Assembly: GCA_964553405.1 (NCBI GenBank) | Contig: CAZKLS010000023.1 | Coordinates: 1-30,047, forward strand | Source: DATIRA01 sp964553405 | GTDB taxonomy: Bacteria; Pseudomonadota; Gammaproteobacteria; Steroidobacterales; Steroidobacteraceae | Direction: 5' to 3' | DNA: 30,047 bases | In this document: positions 1 through 9,930 of the stretch, one piece after another | Numbering within the stretch: position 1 is the first letter of the stretch | Layout: the number at the start of each line of letters is the position of its first letter | Translations under genes and position numbers: made by a program | The notes under the pieces: generated by a model | Seen by the model: only the letters and a program-made list of their open reading frames with translations | Databases searched by the model: none | What the model was told of the DNA's origin: nothing

Positions 1-1487
1 GCCACCTTGAAGTCCATGTCGCCGAGGTGGTCCTCGTCGCCGAGGATGTCCGTCAGCACCTGGTAGCGCCCGCCCTCCAGCACCAGACCCATCGCGACGC
101 CCGCCACCGGCGCCTTGATCGGCACGCCGGCGTCCATCAGCGACAGGCTCGTGCCGCACACGGACGCCATCGAGCTCGAGCCGTTCGACTCCAGCACTTC
201 CGAAACCACGCGGATGACGTAGGGAAACTGCGTCATGTCCGGCATCACGGCGTTCACGCCACGGCGCGCGAGGTTGCCGTGGCCGATCTCGCGCCGCTTC
301 GGCGAGCCCATCATCCCCGTCTCGCCCACCGAGAACGGCGGGAAGTTGTAGTGGAGCATGAAGGGCTCCCGGCGCTCGCCTGCGAGCGCGTCGATGATCT
401 GCGCGTCGCGCCCGGTGCCGAGCGTGGTCGTGACCAGTGCCTGGGTCTCGCCGCGCGTGAACAGCGCCGAGCCATGCGTCCTCGGCAGCAACCCGGTCTG
501 CACCGTGATCGGGCGCACCGTCTGCATGTCGCGACCGTCGATGCGCGGTTCGCCGGCCAGGACGCGGCGGCGCACCAGGTTGTACTCGAGCGTGCCGAGT
601 TCGGCGGCGACCTTCTTCGGCTCGAACTGCGGCGCATCGCCGCCAGCGAGCTCGGCGAGCACCGCCTGCTTGATCTCGCCGAGGCGGCCGTAGCGCAGCT
701 GCTTCTCGGTGATCTTGTAGGCCTCGCCGAGGTCCGCCTCGGCCAGCTTCGCCACGGCGGCCTCGAGCGCGGCGTCCGTCTCCGGCGCCTTCCAGTCCCA
801 GGCCGGCTTGCCGGCCTCGGCGGCGAGTTCCCTGATGGCCGCGATCGCAGCCTGCATCTGCTGGTGGCCGAACACGACCGCGCCGAGCATCACGTCCTCG
901 GAGAGCATCTTGGCCTCGGACTCCACCATCAGCACGGCGTCCGCGGTGCCGGCGACGACCAGGTCGAGCTGCGAGTCCTGCAGCTGCTGTGCCGTCGGGT
1001 TGAGCACGTACGCGCCTTCCCGATAGCCGACCTTCGCAGCGCCGATGGGTCCGCCGAACGGAATGCCCGACAGCGCGAGCGCGGCCGACGCGCCCAGCAT
1101 GGCCGGAATGTCGGAGTCGATGTCCGGGTCGAGCGACAGCACGGTCGCGACCACCTGCACCTCGTTGCGGAAACCCTCCGGGAACAGCGGCCGGATGGGC
1201 CGGTCGATGAGCCGGCAGGTCAGCGTCTCCTTCTCGGAGGGACGCCCCTCGCGCTTGAAGAAGCCGCCCGGGATGCGGCCCGCGGCGTAGGTCTTCTCGA
1301 CGTAGTTGACGGTCAGCGGGAAGAAGTCCTTGCCGCTGTCGCCGTTCTTGTTGCCGACCGCGGTGACGAGCACCACGGTGTCGCCCATGGACACGAGCGC
1401 CGAGCCGTCAGCCTGGCGGGCCATGCGCCCGGTCTCGATCGTCACCGAATGGGCGCCGTACTGAAAGGTTTTCTTGTGGACGTTCAC
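1..1487 (-). CDS. pnp: Polyribonucleotide nucleotidyltransferase (PNPase), 3' end cut by window edge
   Basis: Phosphorolytic 3'-5' exoribonuclease, a trimeric ring and degradosome partner in gammaproteobacteria. Residues 1-495 are present; the KH and S1 RNA-binding domains lie outside the window. The first RNase PH domain (FQYGAHSVTIETGRMARQ, PEGFRNEVQVVATV) and the second (RRREIGHGNLARR, SLMDAGVPIKAPVAG) are seen. The segment GDEDHLGDMDFKV at the window edge carries the metal-binding aspartates at residues 486 and 492, the same numbering as in E. coli. The chosen start is GTG at 1487 (protein begins MNVHKKTFQYG). No in-frame ATG or strong Shine-Dalgarno lies upstream, so the exact start is slightly uncertain. 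It follows rpsO on the same strand with an intrinsic terminator between, the classical rpsO-pnp arrangement. Confidence 0.97.
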   Translation of the reverse strand, partial: MNVHKKTFQYGAHSVTIETGRMARQADGSALVSMGDTVVLVTAVGNKNGDSGKDFFPLTVNYVEKTYAAGRIPGGFFKREGRPSEKETLTCRLIDRPIRPLFPEGFRNEVQVVATVLSLDPDIDSDIPAMLGASAALALSGIPFGGPIGAAKVGYREGAYVLNPTAQQLQDSQLDLVVAGTADAVLMVESEAKMLSEDVMLGAVVFGHQQMQAAIAAIRELAAEAGKPAWDWKAPETDAALEAAVAKLAEADLGEAYKITEKQLRYGRLGEIKQAVLAELAGGDAPQFEPKKVAAELGTLEYNLVRRRVLAGEPRIDGRDMQTVRPITVQTGLLPRTHGSALFTRGETQALVTTTLGTGRDAQIIDALAGERREPFMLHYNFPPFSVGETGMMGSPKRREIGHGNLARRGVNAVMPDMTQFPYVIRVVSEVLESNGSSSMASVCGTSLSLMDAGVPIKAPVAGVAMGLVLEGGRYQVLTDILGDEDHLGDMDFKV

Positions 1488-1521
1488 GATGATGTCCAGT
1501 GCTATGAAGCGTTCGGGAATC

Positions 1522-1554
1522 GGAAAAGACTCCGGCCCGCATTGCGGGCCGGAG
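1522..1554 (-). terminator. Intrinsic terminator/attenuator between rpsO and pnp
   Basis: An 11-bp perfect GC-rich inverted repeat (1530-1540 paired with 1544-1554, loop ATT) is followed on the minus strand by TCTTTTCC. It begins 12 bases after the rpsO stop. Only about 34 bases separate it from the pnp start, so pnp is probably expressed by read-through. Confidence 0.85.
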
Positions 1555-1566
1555 GGATGAGTCGCA

Positions 1567-1836
1567 TCAGCGTCGCAGGCCGAGTCGGTTGACCACGTCC
1601 TGGTAGCGGCCGGGATCCGAGGCCTTGAGGTAGTCGAGCAGCTTGCGCCGCTGCGTGACCATCTTCAGCAGGCCGCGACGCGACGAATGGTCGCCCTTGT
1701 GCGCGCTGAAATGCTCGCCGAGTTCACTGATGCGCGCAGAAAGCAGCGCAATCTGTACTTCCGGCGAACCGGTGTCATTGGTGCCGCGACTGTAGTCGCC
1801 GACGATCTCGCGCTTGCGCTCGGTGGACAGTGCCAT
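1567..1836 (-). CDS. rpsO: 30S ribosomal protein S15
   Basis: Primary 16S rRNA-binding protein of the small subunit platform. The product is 89 residues, the family's usual length, and carries the conserved segments TGSPEVQIALLSARI and the C-terminal RRKLLDYL...RY..V...LGLRR. The ATG at 1836 has GAGGG about ten bases upstream. It lies 94 bases after truB, and a promoter-like sequence sits in that gap. It is followed by an intrinsic terminator and then pnp. In E. coli S15 represses its own translation through a leader pseudoknot; whether that applies here cannot be judged from the sequence alone. Confidence 0.98.
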   Translation of the reverse strand: MALSTERKREIVGDYSRGTNDTGSPEVQIALLSARISELGEHFSAHKGDHSSRRGLLKMVTQRRKLLDYLKASDPGRYQDVVNRLGLRR

Positions 1837-1883
1837 CGGTGATGTGCCCTCGAATCCTTGTAACCCTTTGAACTGAGCCGCGC

Positions 1884-1913
1884 ATTCTACCTTTCCAAGG
1901 CGTGCCGGCTCAA
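1884..1913 (-). promoter_or_regulatory. Probable sigma70-type promoter of rpsO
   Basis: On the minus strand TTGAGC (1908-1913) and TAGAAT (1884-1889) are spaced by 18 bases. They match the consensus at 4 of 6 and 5 of 6 positions. The -10 is followed by GCGCGGC, a GC-rich discriminator of the type found at growth-rate-controlled promoters. The position between truB and rpsO matches the well-known internal rpsO promoter of E. coli. Confidence 0.6.
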
Positions 1914-1930
1914 GTCTCCCGAGGATCCGG

Positions 1931-2881
1931 TCAGCCGGCCCCCGGCACGAACAGGCGCTCGACCCGCAGCCGCCCTGCCCGTTGCTCGATGAGGCCGAGG
2001 AACCCGCCCTCGGGATCGTAGGCCCGGAGCAGCTCCCCGTCGGCGCCCGCCGCGAGGTGTTCCGGCGCCTGCAGCGTCCGGCCCTGGCGCAGGTGCAGCG
2101 CCGCGCTCGCGTCGAGGTTCACGCGGCCGAGGTGCGCAAAGGCCCGGTCCACCGGCAGCAGCCAGGCTGGCGCGCCCTGGCCCGGGTTCTCGGCCCACTC
2201 CCGGATCGTGTCCATCGCGACCATCGGCTCATGCTCGAACGGCGCCACCCAGAGCCGCCGCAGTGCGGCCAGGTGCCCGACCGTACCCAGTCGCCGCGCG
2301 ATGTCCTCACCGAGCACCCGCACGTAAGTGCCTTTCGAGCAGACCACCTCGAAATCCAGCACGCCGGGCTCCAGCGCGGCCAGCTCGAGGCGCTCGATCA
2401 CGATCGGGCGGGGCTCCCTCGGCACCTCCAGCCCCTGCCGCGCGAGCTCGTGCAGCGGCCGCCCCTGGAGTTTCAGCGCCGAGTACATCGGCGGGGTCTG
2501 CAGCTGCGGGCCCTGCAGGCCGGTCAACACCGCGGCGACGGCCTCTGCGCGCAGTTCCGGCACCGGCGCCTCCGACAGCACCCTGCCCGCCGCGTCTCCA
2601 GTTTCGGTGGCCTGCCCGAGCCGCAGCCGGGCCCGATAGGCCTTGCTGGACCCGAGCAGCTGTCCGCAGGCCTTCGTCGCCTGCCCGAAGCACAGCGGGA
2701 GCATCCCGGTCGCAAGCGGATCCAGCGTACCGGCGTGGCCGGCCTTCGCGGCGCGGAGCAGGCGCCTCACGCCCTGCAGGGCTGGCGTCGAGCCAAGTCC
2801 GGCCGGCTTGTCGAGCAGCACGATGCCGTCCACCGCCAGCCAGGCTGGGCGCTCGCGCGCCGTGCGGGCCACGTCGCTCAC
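1931..2881 (-). CDS. truB: tRNA pseudouridine(55) synthase TruB
   Basis: Makes the universal pseudouridine in the T-loop of tRNA and acts as a tRNA chaperone. The product is 316 residues. The catalytic motif GTLDPLATG has its nucleophilic aspartate at residue 54. Further TruB landmarks are LLDKPAG near the N-terminus, KAYRARLRLGQATETGD, and the segment KGTYVRVLGEDIARRLG. The C-terminal ~70 residues look like the PUA-type RNA-binding domain. The start is taken as GTG at 2881 (protein MSDVARTARERP), which overlaps the rbfA stop as GTGA and implies translational coupling. A longer reading frame continues upstream through rbfA in another frame but is not conserved TruB sequence. Confidence 0.95.
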   Translation of the reverse strand: MSDVARTARERPAWLAVDGIVLLDKPAGLGSTPALQGVRRLLRAAKAGHAGTLDPLATGMLPLCFGQATKACGQLLGSSKAYRARLRLGQATETGDAAGRVLSEAPVPELRAEAVAAVLTGLQGPQLQTPPMYSALKLQGRPLHELARQGLEVPREPRPIVIERLELAALEPGVLDFEVVCSKGTYVRVLGEDIARRLGTVGHLAALRRLWVAPFEHEPMVAMDTIREWAENPGQGAPAWLLPVDRAFAHLGRVNLDASAALHLRQGRTLQAPEHLAAGADGELLRAYDPEGGFLGLIEQRAGRLRVERLFVPGAG

Positions 2882-3279
2882 CCCGGCTTGTCGTCGGCCG
2901 GGTCCTCGTCCGAGGCGTGGCGGGCGACGTCCTCCTTGACGGCCTGGTTGATCAGGTCCTCGAGCCGGTGGCTGCGCTCGAGTTCCTCGTCCGGCTGAAA
3001 GTGCAGCTCCGGCGCGACCCTGAGCCGCAGCGACCGTCCGAGCGGTCCGCGCAGGTATGCCGCCGCCTCGTCCAGGATCGCCCGCTGCTCGGGGTCGTGG
3101 GAATCGCCCGTCAACAGCGAGTAGTGGACCCAGGCGTGGGTGAGGTCCGGCGACACGCGCACGTGCGTGATCGTCACCGGCTTGAGGCGCGGATCGCGCA
3201 CCTCGCGGCGGAGCAGGTCGGCGAGCGTACGCTGGACCTGCTCGGCCACGCGGCGTGCCCGGGGAAACTCGCGCGGCAT
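2878..3279 (-). CDS. rbfA: 30S ribosome-binding factor RbfA
   Basis: Late 30S maturation factor with a KH-like fold that binds near the 16S rRNA 5' end and is needed for growth in the cold. The product is 133 residues, within the family norm. The sequence starts MPREFPRARRVAEQVQRTLADLL and carries the typical DPRL..VTITHVRVSPDL and the HPEL-like segment VAPELHFQPDEELERS. The C-terminal tail (DEDPADDKPG) is acidic and probably disordered. The ATG at 3279 is chosen because upstream in-frame sequence is low-complexity arginine-rich shadow. Five bases separate it from infB and it overlaps truB by four. Confidence 0.95.
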   Translation of the reverse strand: MPREFPRARRVAEQVQRTLADLLRREVRDPRLKPVTITHVRVSPDLTHAWVHYSLLTGDSHDPEQRAILDEAAAYLRGPLGRSLRLRVAPELHFQPDEELERSHRLEDLINQAVKEDVARHASDEDPADDKPG

Positions 3280-3284
3280 GCCAG

Positions 3285-5804
<2,520 letters not shown>

Positions 5805-5818
5805 GCGATTCCTCCGGC

Positions 5819-7339
5819 TCAGGCCTGCCCAGCCTGCTCGGCCTGCTCGGCCTGCTCGAACCAGTGCTTGCGGGCCGCGAGTATCAGCTCGCCGGCACGC
5901 TCCGGCTCGAGGTTGGGAATTTCCGCGAGGTCGTCCACCGACTGCTCGGCGAGGTCCTCGCGGGTCGTGATGCCGTGCCGGGCGAGTTCGCCGGCCAGCG
6001 CGTCGTCCATGCCCTCGACGTCGAGCAGGTCCTCGGACGGCGCCGCCGCCTCGATGATCTCCTCGCTGGCAATTGCCTGCGTCAGCAGCACGTCGCGCGC
6101 GCGATTACGCAGCTCGACGACGATGTCTTCTTCGAATTCCTCGATGGCCTCTAGCTCGGACTGCGGCACGTATGCGATTTCCTCGATGCTCGAGAAACCC
6201 TCGCCGACCAGGATCGTCGCGACGTCCTCGTCCACGTCGAGCTGGCGCATGAACATCGCGCGCAGCTCCTGCTGCTCGGCCTCGCTTTTCTCCTCGGCGG
6301 CCTCTTCGCTCATGATGTTGAGCCGCCAGCCCGTCAGCTCGCTCGCCAGACGGATGTTCTGCCCGCCGCGGCCGATCGCCTGGGACAGCTTGTCCTCCGC
6401 CACGGCGATGTCCATGCTGTGCGCTTCCTCGTCGACGACGATGCCGCTCACTTCGGCCGGCGCCATCGCGTTGACGACGAACTGCGCCGAGTTCTCGTCG
6501 AACGGGATGATGTCGACTCGCTCCCCGGCGATCTCGTTGGAGACCGCCTGCACGCGCGAGCCGCGCATGCCGACGCAGGCGCCGACCGGGTCGATGCGCG
6601 GGTCGTTGCTGCGGACCGCGATCTTGGCGCGGGCGCCGGGGTCGCGAGCCGCGCCGAGGATGTTGATCAGGCCCTGGCCGACCTCGGGCACCTCGAGCTT
6701 GAACAGCTCGATCAGGAAGTCCGGTGCGGTGCGGCTCAGGAACAGCTGCGGGCCGCGCGGCTCCGAGCGCACCTCCTTCAGGAAGGCCTTGATGCGGTCC
6801 TGGGTCCGTACCGGTTCCCGCGGGATCATGTGCTCGCGGGGGATGAAGCCCTCGGCGTTGCCGCCGAGATCGACGAAGATGCCGTTGCGATCCACGCGCT
6901 TGACGATCCCGGACACGAGCTGGCCGACGCGGTCCTGGTACTGCTCGACGACCTGTGCGCGCTCCGCTTCGCGGACCTTCTGCACGATCACCTGCTTCGC
7001 CGTCTGCGCGGCGATCCGCCCGAAGGCGACAGACTCCAGCGGTTCCTCGACGTAGCCGTCGACTTCCGCCTCCGGCGAGACGTCGAGCGCGTCCTCCAGC
7101 CGCAGCTCGTGCTCCGGAAACTCGAGCTCGGTGGAGTCGTCCGCGAACACCTTCCAGCGCCGGAAAGTGTCGTAGTCCCCGGTCTTGCGGTTGATCGCCA
7201 CGCGCACGTCGATGTCGTCGCCGTACTTCTTGCGGGTAGCCGAAGCCAGCGCGGCCTCGAGCGCCTCGAAGATGATCTCCTTTTCGACGCCTTTCTCGTT
7301 CGAGACGGCGTCCACGACCATCAGGATTTCCTTGTTCAT
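5819..7339 (-). CDS. nusA: Transcription termination/antitermination protein NusA
   Basis: RNA polymerase-associated factor that modulates pausing, intrinsic termination and antitermination. The product is 506 residues. The N-terminal RNAP-binding domain (1-130, MNKEILMVVDAVSNEKGV) is followed by S1 (about 138-202, GIVKRVDRNGIFVDLGG). KH1 (about 230-300) contains IDPVGACVGMRGSRVQAV, and KH2 (about 305-345) contains AIGRGGQNIRLASELTGW. Two C-terminal acidic repeats (about 361-415 and 432-490) are of the E. coli type and absent from many other phyla. The ATG at 7339 has GGGAGG upstream and an AGAGG immediately before it. The last residues contain a repeated Ala-Glu-Gln motif encoded by tandem 9-base repeats, an oddity. 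It follows rimP by 28 bases. Confidence 0.98.
   Translation of the reverse strand: MNKEILMVVDAVSNEKGVEKEIIFEALEAALASATRKKYGDDIDVRVAINRKTGDYDTFRRWKVFADDSTELEFPEHELRLEDALDVSPEAEVDGYVEEPLESVAFGRIAAQTAKQVIVQKVREAERAQVVEQYQDRVGQLVSGIVKRVDRNGIFVDLGGNAEGFIPREHMIPREPVRTQDRIKAFLKEVRSEPRGPQLFLSRTAPDFLIELFKLEVPEVGQGLINILGAARDPGARAKIAVRSNDPRIDPVGACVGMRGSRVQAVSNEIAGERVDIIPFDENSAQFVVNAMAPAEVSGIVVDEEAHSMDIAVAEDKLSQAIGRGGQNIRLASELTGWRLNIMSEEAAEEKSEAEQQELRAMFMRQLDVDEDVATILVGEGFSSIEEIAYVPQSELEAIEEFEEDIVVELRNRARDVLLTQAIASEEIIEAAAPSEDLLDVEGMDDALAGELARHGITTREDLAEQSVDDLAEIPNLEPERAGELILAARKHWFEQAEQAEQAGQA
5823..5858 (-). repeat. Tandem 9-bp repeat at the 3' end of nusA
   Basis: Three perfect copies of GCCTGCTCG (plus-strand reading, 5832-5858) and one degenerate copy (5823-5831) sit in frame. 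They encode the repeated Glu-Gln-Ala tail of NusA. Copy number could vary by slippage without breaking the frame. Confidence 0.85.
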
Positions 7340-7367
7340 CCTCTGCGTACCTCCCGCAATACGGGAC

Positions 7368-7817
7368 TCAGTTCTCGGGCGCCAGATGCGCCTTGCGTAT
7401 GCCTGCGATCGGCAGGCTGCAACGCCGGCCGTCCACTTCGATCTCCACACTCCGCTCGTCCGCCGCAAGCAGCGGACCGGTGAAGCGCCGCCGCCCGTCG
7501 AGCGGATCGCGCAGCTCCACGAACGCCCTTTCGCCGAGGAACGCGGCGAAATGCTCGGGCCTCGACAGCGGCCGCTCGATCCCCGGCGAGGACACTTCCA
7601 GCGTGTACTGGCCCGGCACCGGGTCCGTCGCGTCGAGCAGGTCGCTGACGGCCCGGCTCACGCGCTCGCAATCCTCGAGGGAGATGCCCTCCTCCGAGTC
7701 GATGTACAGGCGCACCAGCGCATGCCCCCTGCGGGGCGAATACTCGAGCTCCCAAAGCTCGTAACCCATTCCCTCGACCAGGGGACGGATCAGCCCGGTC
7801 AGCGTGTCCCTCAGCAT
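7368..7817 (-). CDS. rimP: Ribosome maturation factor RimP
   Basis: Assists assembly of the 30S subunit, typically the pseudoknot region with S12. The product is 149 residues, matching the family. The N-terminal domain begins MLRDTLTGLIRPLVEGMGYELWELEY. The hallmark LEVSSPGIERPL follows near residues 84-95, and an SH3-like C-terminal domain contains the segment ERSVEIEVDGR. The ATG at 7817 has AAGGA about nine bases upstream; the open frame continues upstream through terminator sequence and is not conserved. It is the first gene of the rimP-nusA-infB-rbfA-truB-rpsO-pnp run. Only 23 bases separate its start from a strong terminator, which bears on its regulation. Confidence 0.95.
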   Translation of the reverse strand: MLRDTLTGLIRPLVEGMGYELWELEYSPRRGHALVRLYIDSEEGISLEDCERVSRAVSDLLDATDPVPGQYTLEVSSPGIERPLSRPEHFAAFLGERAFVELRDPLDGRRRFTGPLLAADERSVEIEVDGRRCSLPIAGIRKAHLAPEN

Positions 7818-7840
7818 CCGACCGTCCTTGCGCCAAACGC

Positions 7841-7869
7841 ACAAACAAAAAATGGGCCGGCGGCCCATT
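7841..7869 (-). terminator. Strong intrinsic terminator directly upstream of rimP
   Basis: An inverted repeat of nine bases (7851-7859 with 7861-7869, essentially no loop, or eight bp with a 3-base loop) is followed on the minus strand by TTTTTTGTTTG. This is the clearest U-tract in the window. It ends 23 bases before the rimP start codon. Confidence 0.88.
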
Positions 7870-7904
7870 CGTTCAGTCGCGAGGCCCGCCTCGATGCCGG
7901 CCCC

Positions 7905-7936
7905 GCAAATGAAAAATCCCCACCGAGGGGGATTTT
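7905..7936 (-). terminator. Second intrinsic terminator upstream of rimP
   Basis: AAAATCCCC (7913-7921) pairs perfectly with GGGGATTTT (7928-7936) around a 6-base loop. On the minus strand the stem is followed by a T-rich TTTTTCATTT. It lies about 45 bases upstream of the first terminator and 150 bases after the stop of the gene at 8088-8714. Because the stem ends in A/T runs on both sides it could act in both directions. Confidence 0.8.
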
Positions 7937-8042
7937 CCGCCGAATCTCCCACCGCACCGGCCACCTCCGCTGAGGCCCGCCGGACCGGCGTATCACGCGC
8001 GGCCGGTTCGAAAACCCGGTCGCGTCGCTCCCGTGGCGCGGG

Positions 8043-8072
8043 ATTCTATAACAGGGTCGCCTGCGGCGCCAG
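8043..8072 (-). promoter_or_regulatory. Candidate promoter of the rimP-nusA-infB operon
   Basis: On the minus strand TAGAAT (8043-8048, inside TTATAGAATCCCGCG) resembles a -10 box, with a GC-rich discriminator like that of the rpsO promoter. A -35 at 8067-8072 (CTGGCG) is poor. The interval 7818-8087 (270 bases) between rimP and the preceding gene holds only this and the two terminators; I see no tRNA or ORF in it. Confidence 0.4.
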
Positions 8073-8087
8073 CCTGCGGGCCGGCAC

Positions 8088-8714
8088 TCAATCGGGCGCG
8101 CAAAGTCCGCCGGTGCTCTCGAGCCAGTCCGCGACCTGGTTGGCAAGCGCCGCGAGGTCCCCGCCCGACACGTCGAGCTCGAGGTACGGAAGCCTCGAGC
8201 GGGTCACGAGCGCACGGATCCTCTGCTGCTCCGCGATGAACTCCTCGGGATCACCGTACTGTGCCGGGTTTCCCGACACTCGCAACCGGGCCTCCAGCGC
8301 CGGGCCGAAGGTCGCGGGACTGCGCACGCAGAGCACGTGGCGGAACCCGAGCGCGAGCAGGCGCTGCTCGAGCCAGTCGAAATCGTAGACCCGCCCGAAC
8401 TCGTGCTGCTGGTAGGCCTGCGTCGAGACGTGGAAACGGTCGACGATCCAGGAATAGTAGCGCAGCAGTTCGAACAGCCGGGCCCAGGTCGCGTAGGTCT
8501 CCATGGCCTGCGACTCCTCGGCAGCATCGAAATTGATCAGGCCCCGGCCCCAGGGCACGTTGGTGAACCCGCACCACTCGGCGGATATCAGAGGTGAGTG
8601 GTAGCGATAGCGGCGCTGCCCGACCAGCCGGGGATGCTCGTTGAGCAGGAACGCGAGGTCCGTCTTGTGCGTCAGCCGGGTGCCCTCGAGGATGATCTTC
8701 GGGCACAGCTTCAT
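8088..8714 (-). CDS. Uncharacterised protein with degenerate P-loop, nucleotide-kinase-like
   Basis: The product is 208 residues. The N-terminus (PKIILEGTRLTHKTDLAFLL) has the hydrophobic strand, glycine and Lys-Thr of a Walker A loop at residues 11-18. The second conserved glycine is replaced by histidine (GTRLTHKT instead of GxxxxGKT). VDRFHVST at 91-98 resembles the DR/ER motif of deoxynucleoside and thymidylate kinases. The C-terminal half has the alternating strand/helix pattern of that fold (HVLCVRSPATF, then LPYLELDVSGG). I infer a P-loop kinase-like fold with altered or lost nucleotide binding; a true function is not known. The ATG at 8714 lies four bases after the aminotransferase stop, so it is the last gene of the tyrosine-catabolism operon. 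Terminators follow at 7841-7936. Confidence 0.8.
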   Translation of the reverse strand: MKLCPKIILEGTRLTHKTDLAFLLNEHPRLVGQRRYRYHSPLISAEWCGFTNVPWGRGLINFDAAEESQAMETYATWARLFELLRYYSWIVDRFHVSTQAYQQHEFGRVYDFDWLEQRLLALGFRHVLCVRSPATFGPALEARLRVSGNPAQYGDPEEFIAEQQRIRALVTRSRLPYLELDVSGGDLAALANQVADWLESTGGLCAPD

Positions 8715-8718
8715 CGGC

Positions 8719-9918
8719 TCAGTCCGTCAGCGCGGCGATGCTCTCCGCCACGTAATCGACGTTGCTCTCGTTCAGGCCAGCCACGTTCATGCGCCCGTCG
8801 GGCGGCACGTAGACGTGGCGCTCGTCCCTTAGCCGGGCGATCGCAGCCGCGTCCAGCCCGAGCAGCGAGAACATCCCCACCTGTCGCTCCAGCCAGGAAA
8901 AATCCTTCCCCGGTGACGCCGCCTCGAGCCTTGCGGCCAGCATCGAGCGCAGCGACTGCATCCGCGCCACCATGGCCGCGAGGTCGTCTTGCCATTCCTG
9001 TCGCAGGCCCGGATCGCCGAGGACGCGCGCGACGACGGCGGCCCCGTGGTCCGGTGGCATCGAGTACATTCGTCGCGCGGTGCGCGCCTGGTGGGAAGCG
9101 ACCGCAGCCGCGCTGGCCCGGTTCGCGGCCAGCACCGCCAGCGCACCGGTGCGCTCGCGGTACATGCCGAAGTTCTTCGAGCACGACAGCGCCAGCAGCA
9201 GTTCGGGCACGCGGTCGGCCAGCAGCCTGAGGCCCGCGACGTCCGCCTCCAGGTCCTCGCCGAAGCCCTGGTAGGCGAGGTCGACGAAGGGCACCAGGCC
9301 GCGCTCGGGCAGCAACCCGGCCAGCACGGCCCACTGCTCGGACGAGAGGTCCGCGCCGGTCGGATTGTGGCAGCAGGCATGGATCAGCACGACCGAGCCG
9401 GCCGGAAGCTCCGCGAGACGCCCGACCATGCGCTCGAAGTCCACGTCGCGGGTACGGACGTCGTAATACGGATACGACTCGAGTGCCAGGCCGCTGCTGC
9501 CGAGCAGGGGCTGGTGGTTGGCCCAGGTCGGGTCGCTGACGTGAACGACCGCGTCCGGCCGTGCCGCGCGTATCAGCTCAGCGCCGACGCGCAGCGCCCC
9601 GCAGCCACCCACGGTCTGGATGACCGCGAGCCGCTCGCGCTGCTGCCGGGCGACCGGCCCGAGCGCCAGCTCGGTGATCAGCTGGTTGAATTCCTGGTTG
9701 CCGGCCGGGCCCACGTAGGCCTTGGTCTGCTGCTCGGCCACCAGCGCGGTCTCGGCCTGCCTGACCGATGCGAAGATCGGCGTGCCCCCGCTGTCGTCCC
9801 GGTACACACCGACGCCCAGGTCCACCTTCAGCGGCGAGTTGTCGGCGCGGAACGCTGCCGTCACCCCGAGTATCGGGTCCGGGGGCAACTGGTCCAGGGT
9901 CTCGAAAATCCCGCTCAT
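8719..9918 (-). CDS. Aromatic/aspartate-type aminotransferase, probable tyrosine aminotransferase
   Basis: PLP-dependent class I aminotransferase of the AspC/TyrB subfamily. The product is 399 residues, the usual length. Typical segments are VDLGVGVYRDDSG near residue 32, AYVGPAGNQEF, VIQTVGGCGALR, HACCHNPTGADLS and VPFVDLAYQGFGEDLE. The PLP-binding lysine lies in SCSKNFGMYRERTGAL, and the C-terminal arginine region is GRMNVAGLN. Family members transaminate aspartate or the aromatic amino acids, and sequence alone does not separate them reliably. The position behind hpd, homogentisate dioxygenase and fumarylacetoacetase supports conversion of tyrosine to 4-hydroxyphenylpyruvate as its job. 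It begins 12 bases after the fumarylacetoacetase gene, and a purine-rich AGGGAGGAAG precedes the ATG. Confidence 0.93.
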   Translation of the reverse strand: MSGIFETLDQLPPDPILGVTAAFRADNSPLKVDLGVGVYRDDSGGTPIFASVRQAETALVAEQQTKAYVGPAGNQEFNQLITELALGPVARQQRERLAVIQTVGGCGALRVGAELIRAARPDAVVHVSDPTWANHQPLLGSSGLALESYPYYDVRTRDVDFERMVGRLAELPAGSVVLIHACCHNPTGADLSSEQWAVLAGLLPERGLVPFVDLAYQGFGEDLEADVAGLRLLADRVPELLLALSCSKNFGMYRERTGALAVLAANRASAAAVASHQARTARRMYSMPPDHGAAVVARVLGDPGLRQEWQDDLAAMVARMQSLRSMLAARLEAASPGKDFSWLERQVGMFSLLGLDAAAIARLRDERHVYVPPDGRMNVAGLNESNVDYVAESIAALTD

Positions 9919-9930
9919 CGCTTCCTCCCT

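Noticed and set aside
27..1592. Plus-strand open frame opposite pnp
   Set aside because: Antisense shadow of PNPase; no domain and no ribosome-binding site.
8001..8020. GGTTCGAA sequence resembling a tRNA T-loop upstream of rimP
   Set aside because: Flanking bases do not form a 5-bp T-stem with a 7-base loop on either strand, and no anticodon or acceptor arm is found.
8088..8714. Annotation of this gene as a sulfotransferase
   Set aside because: The P-loop-like N-terminus could suggest one, but no PAPS-binding 3' motif is visible and the DRFHVST region fits nucleoside-kinase folds better.
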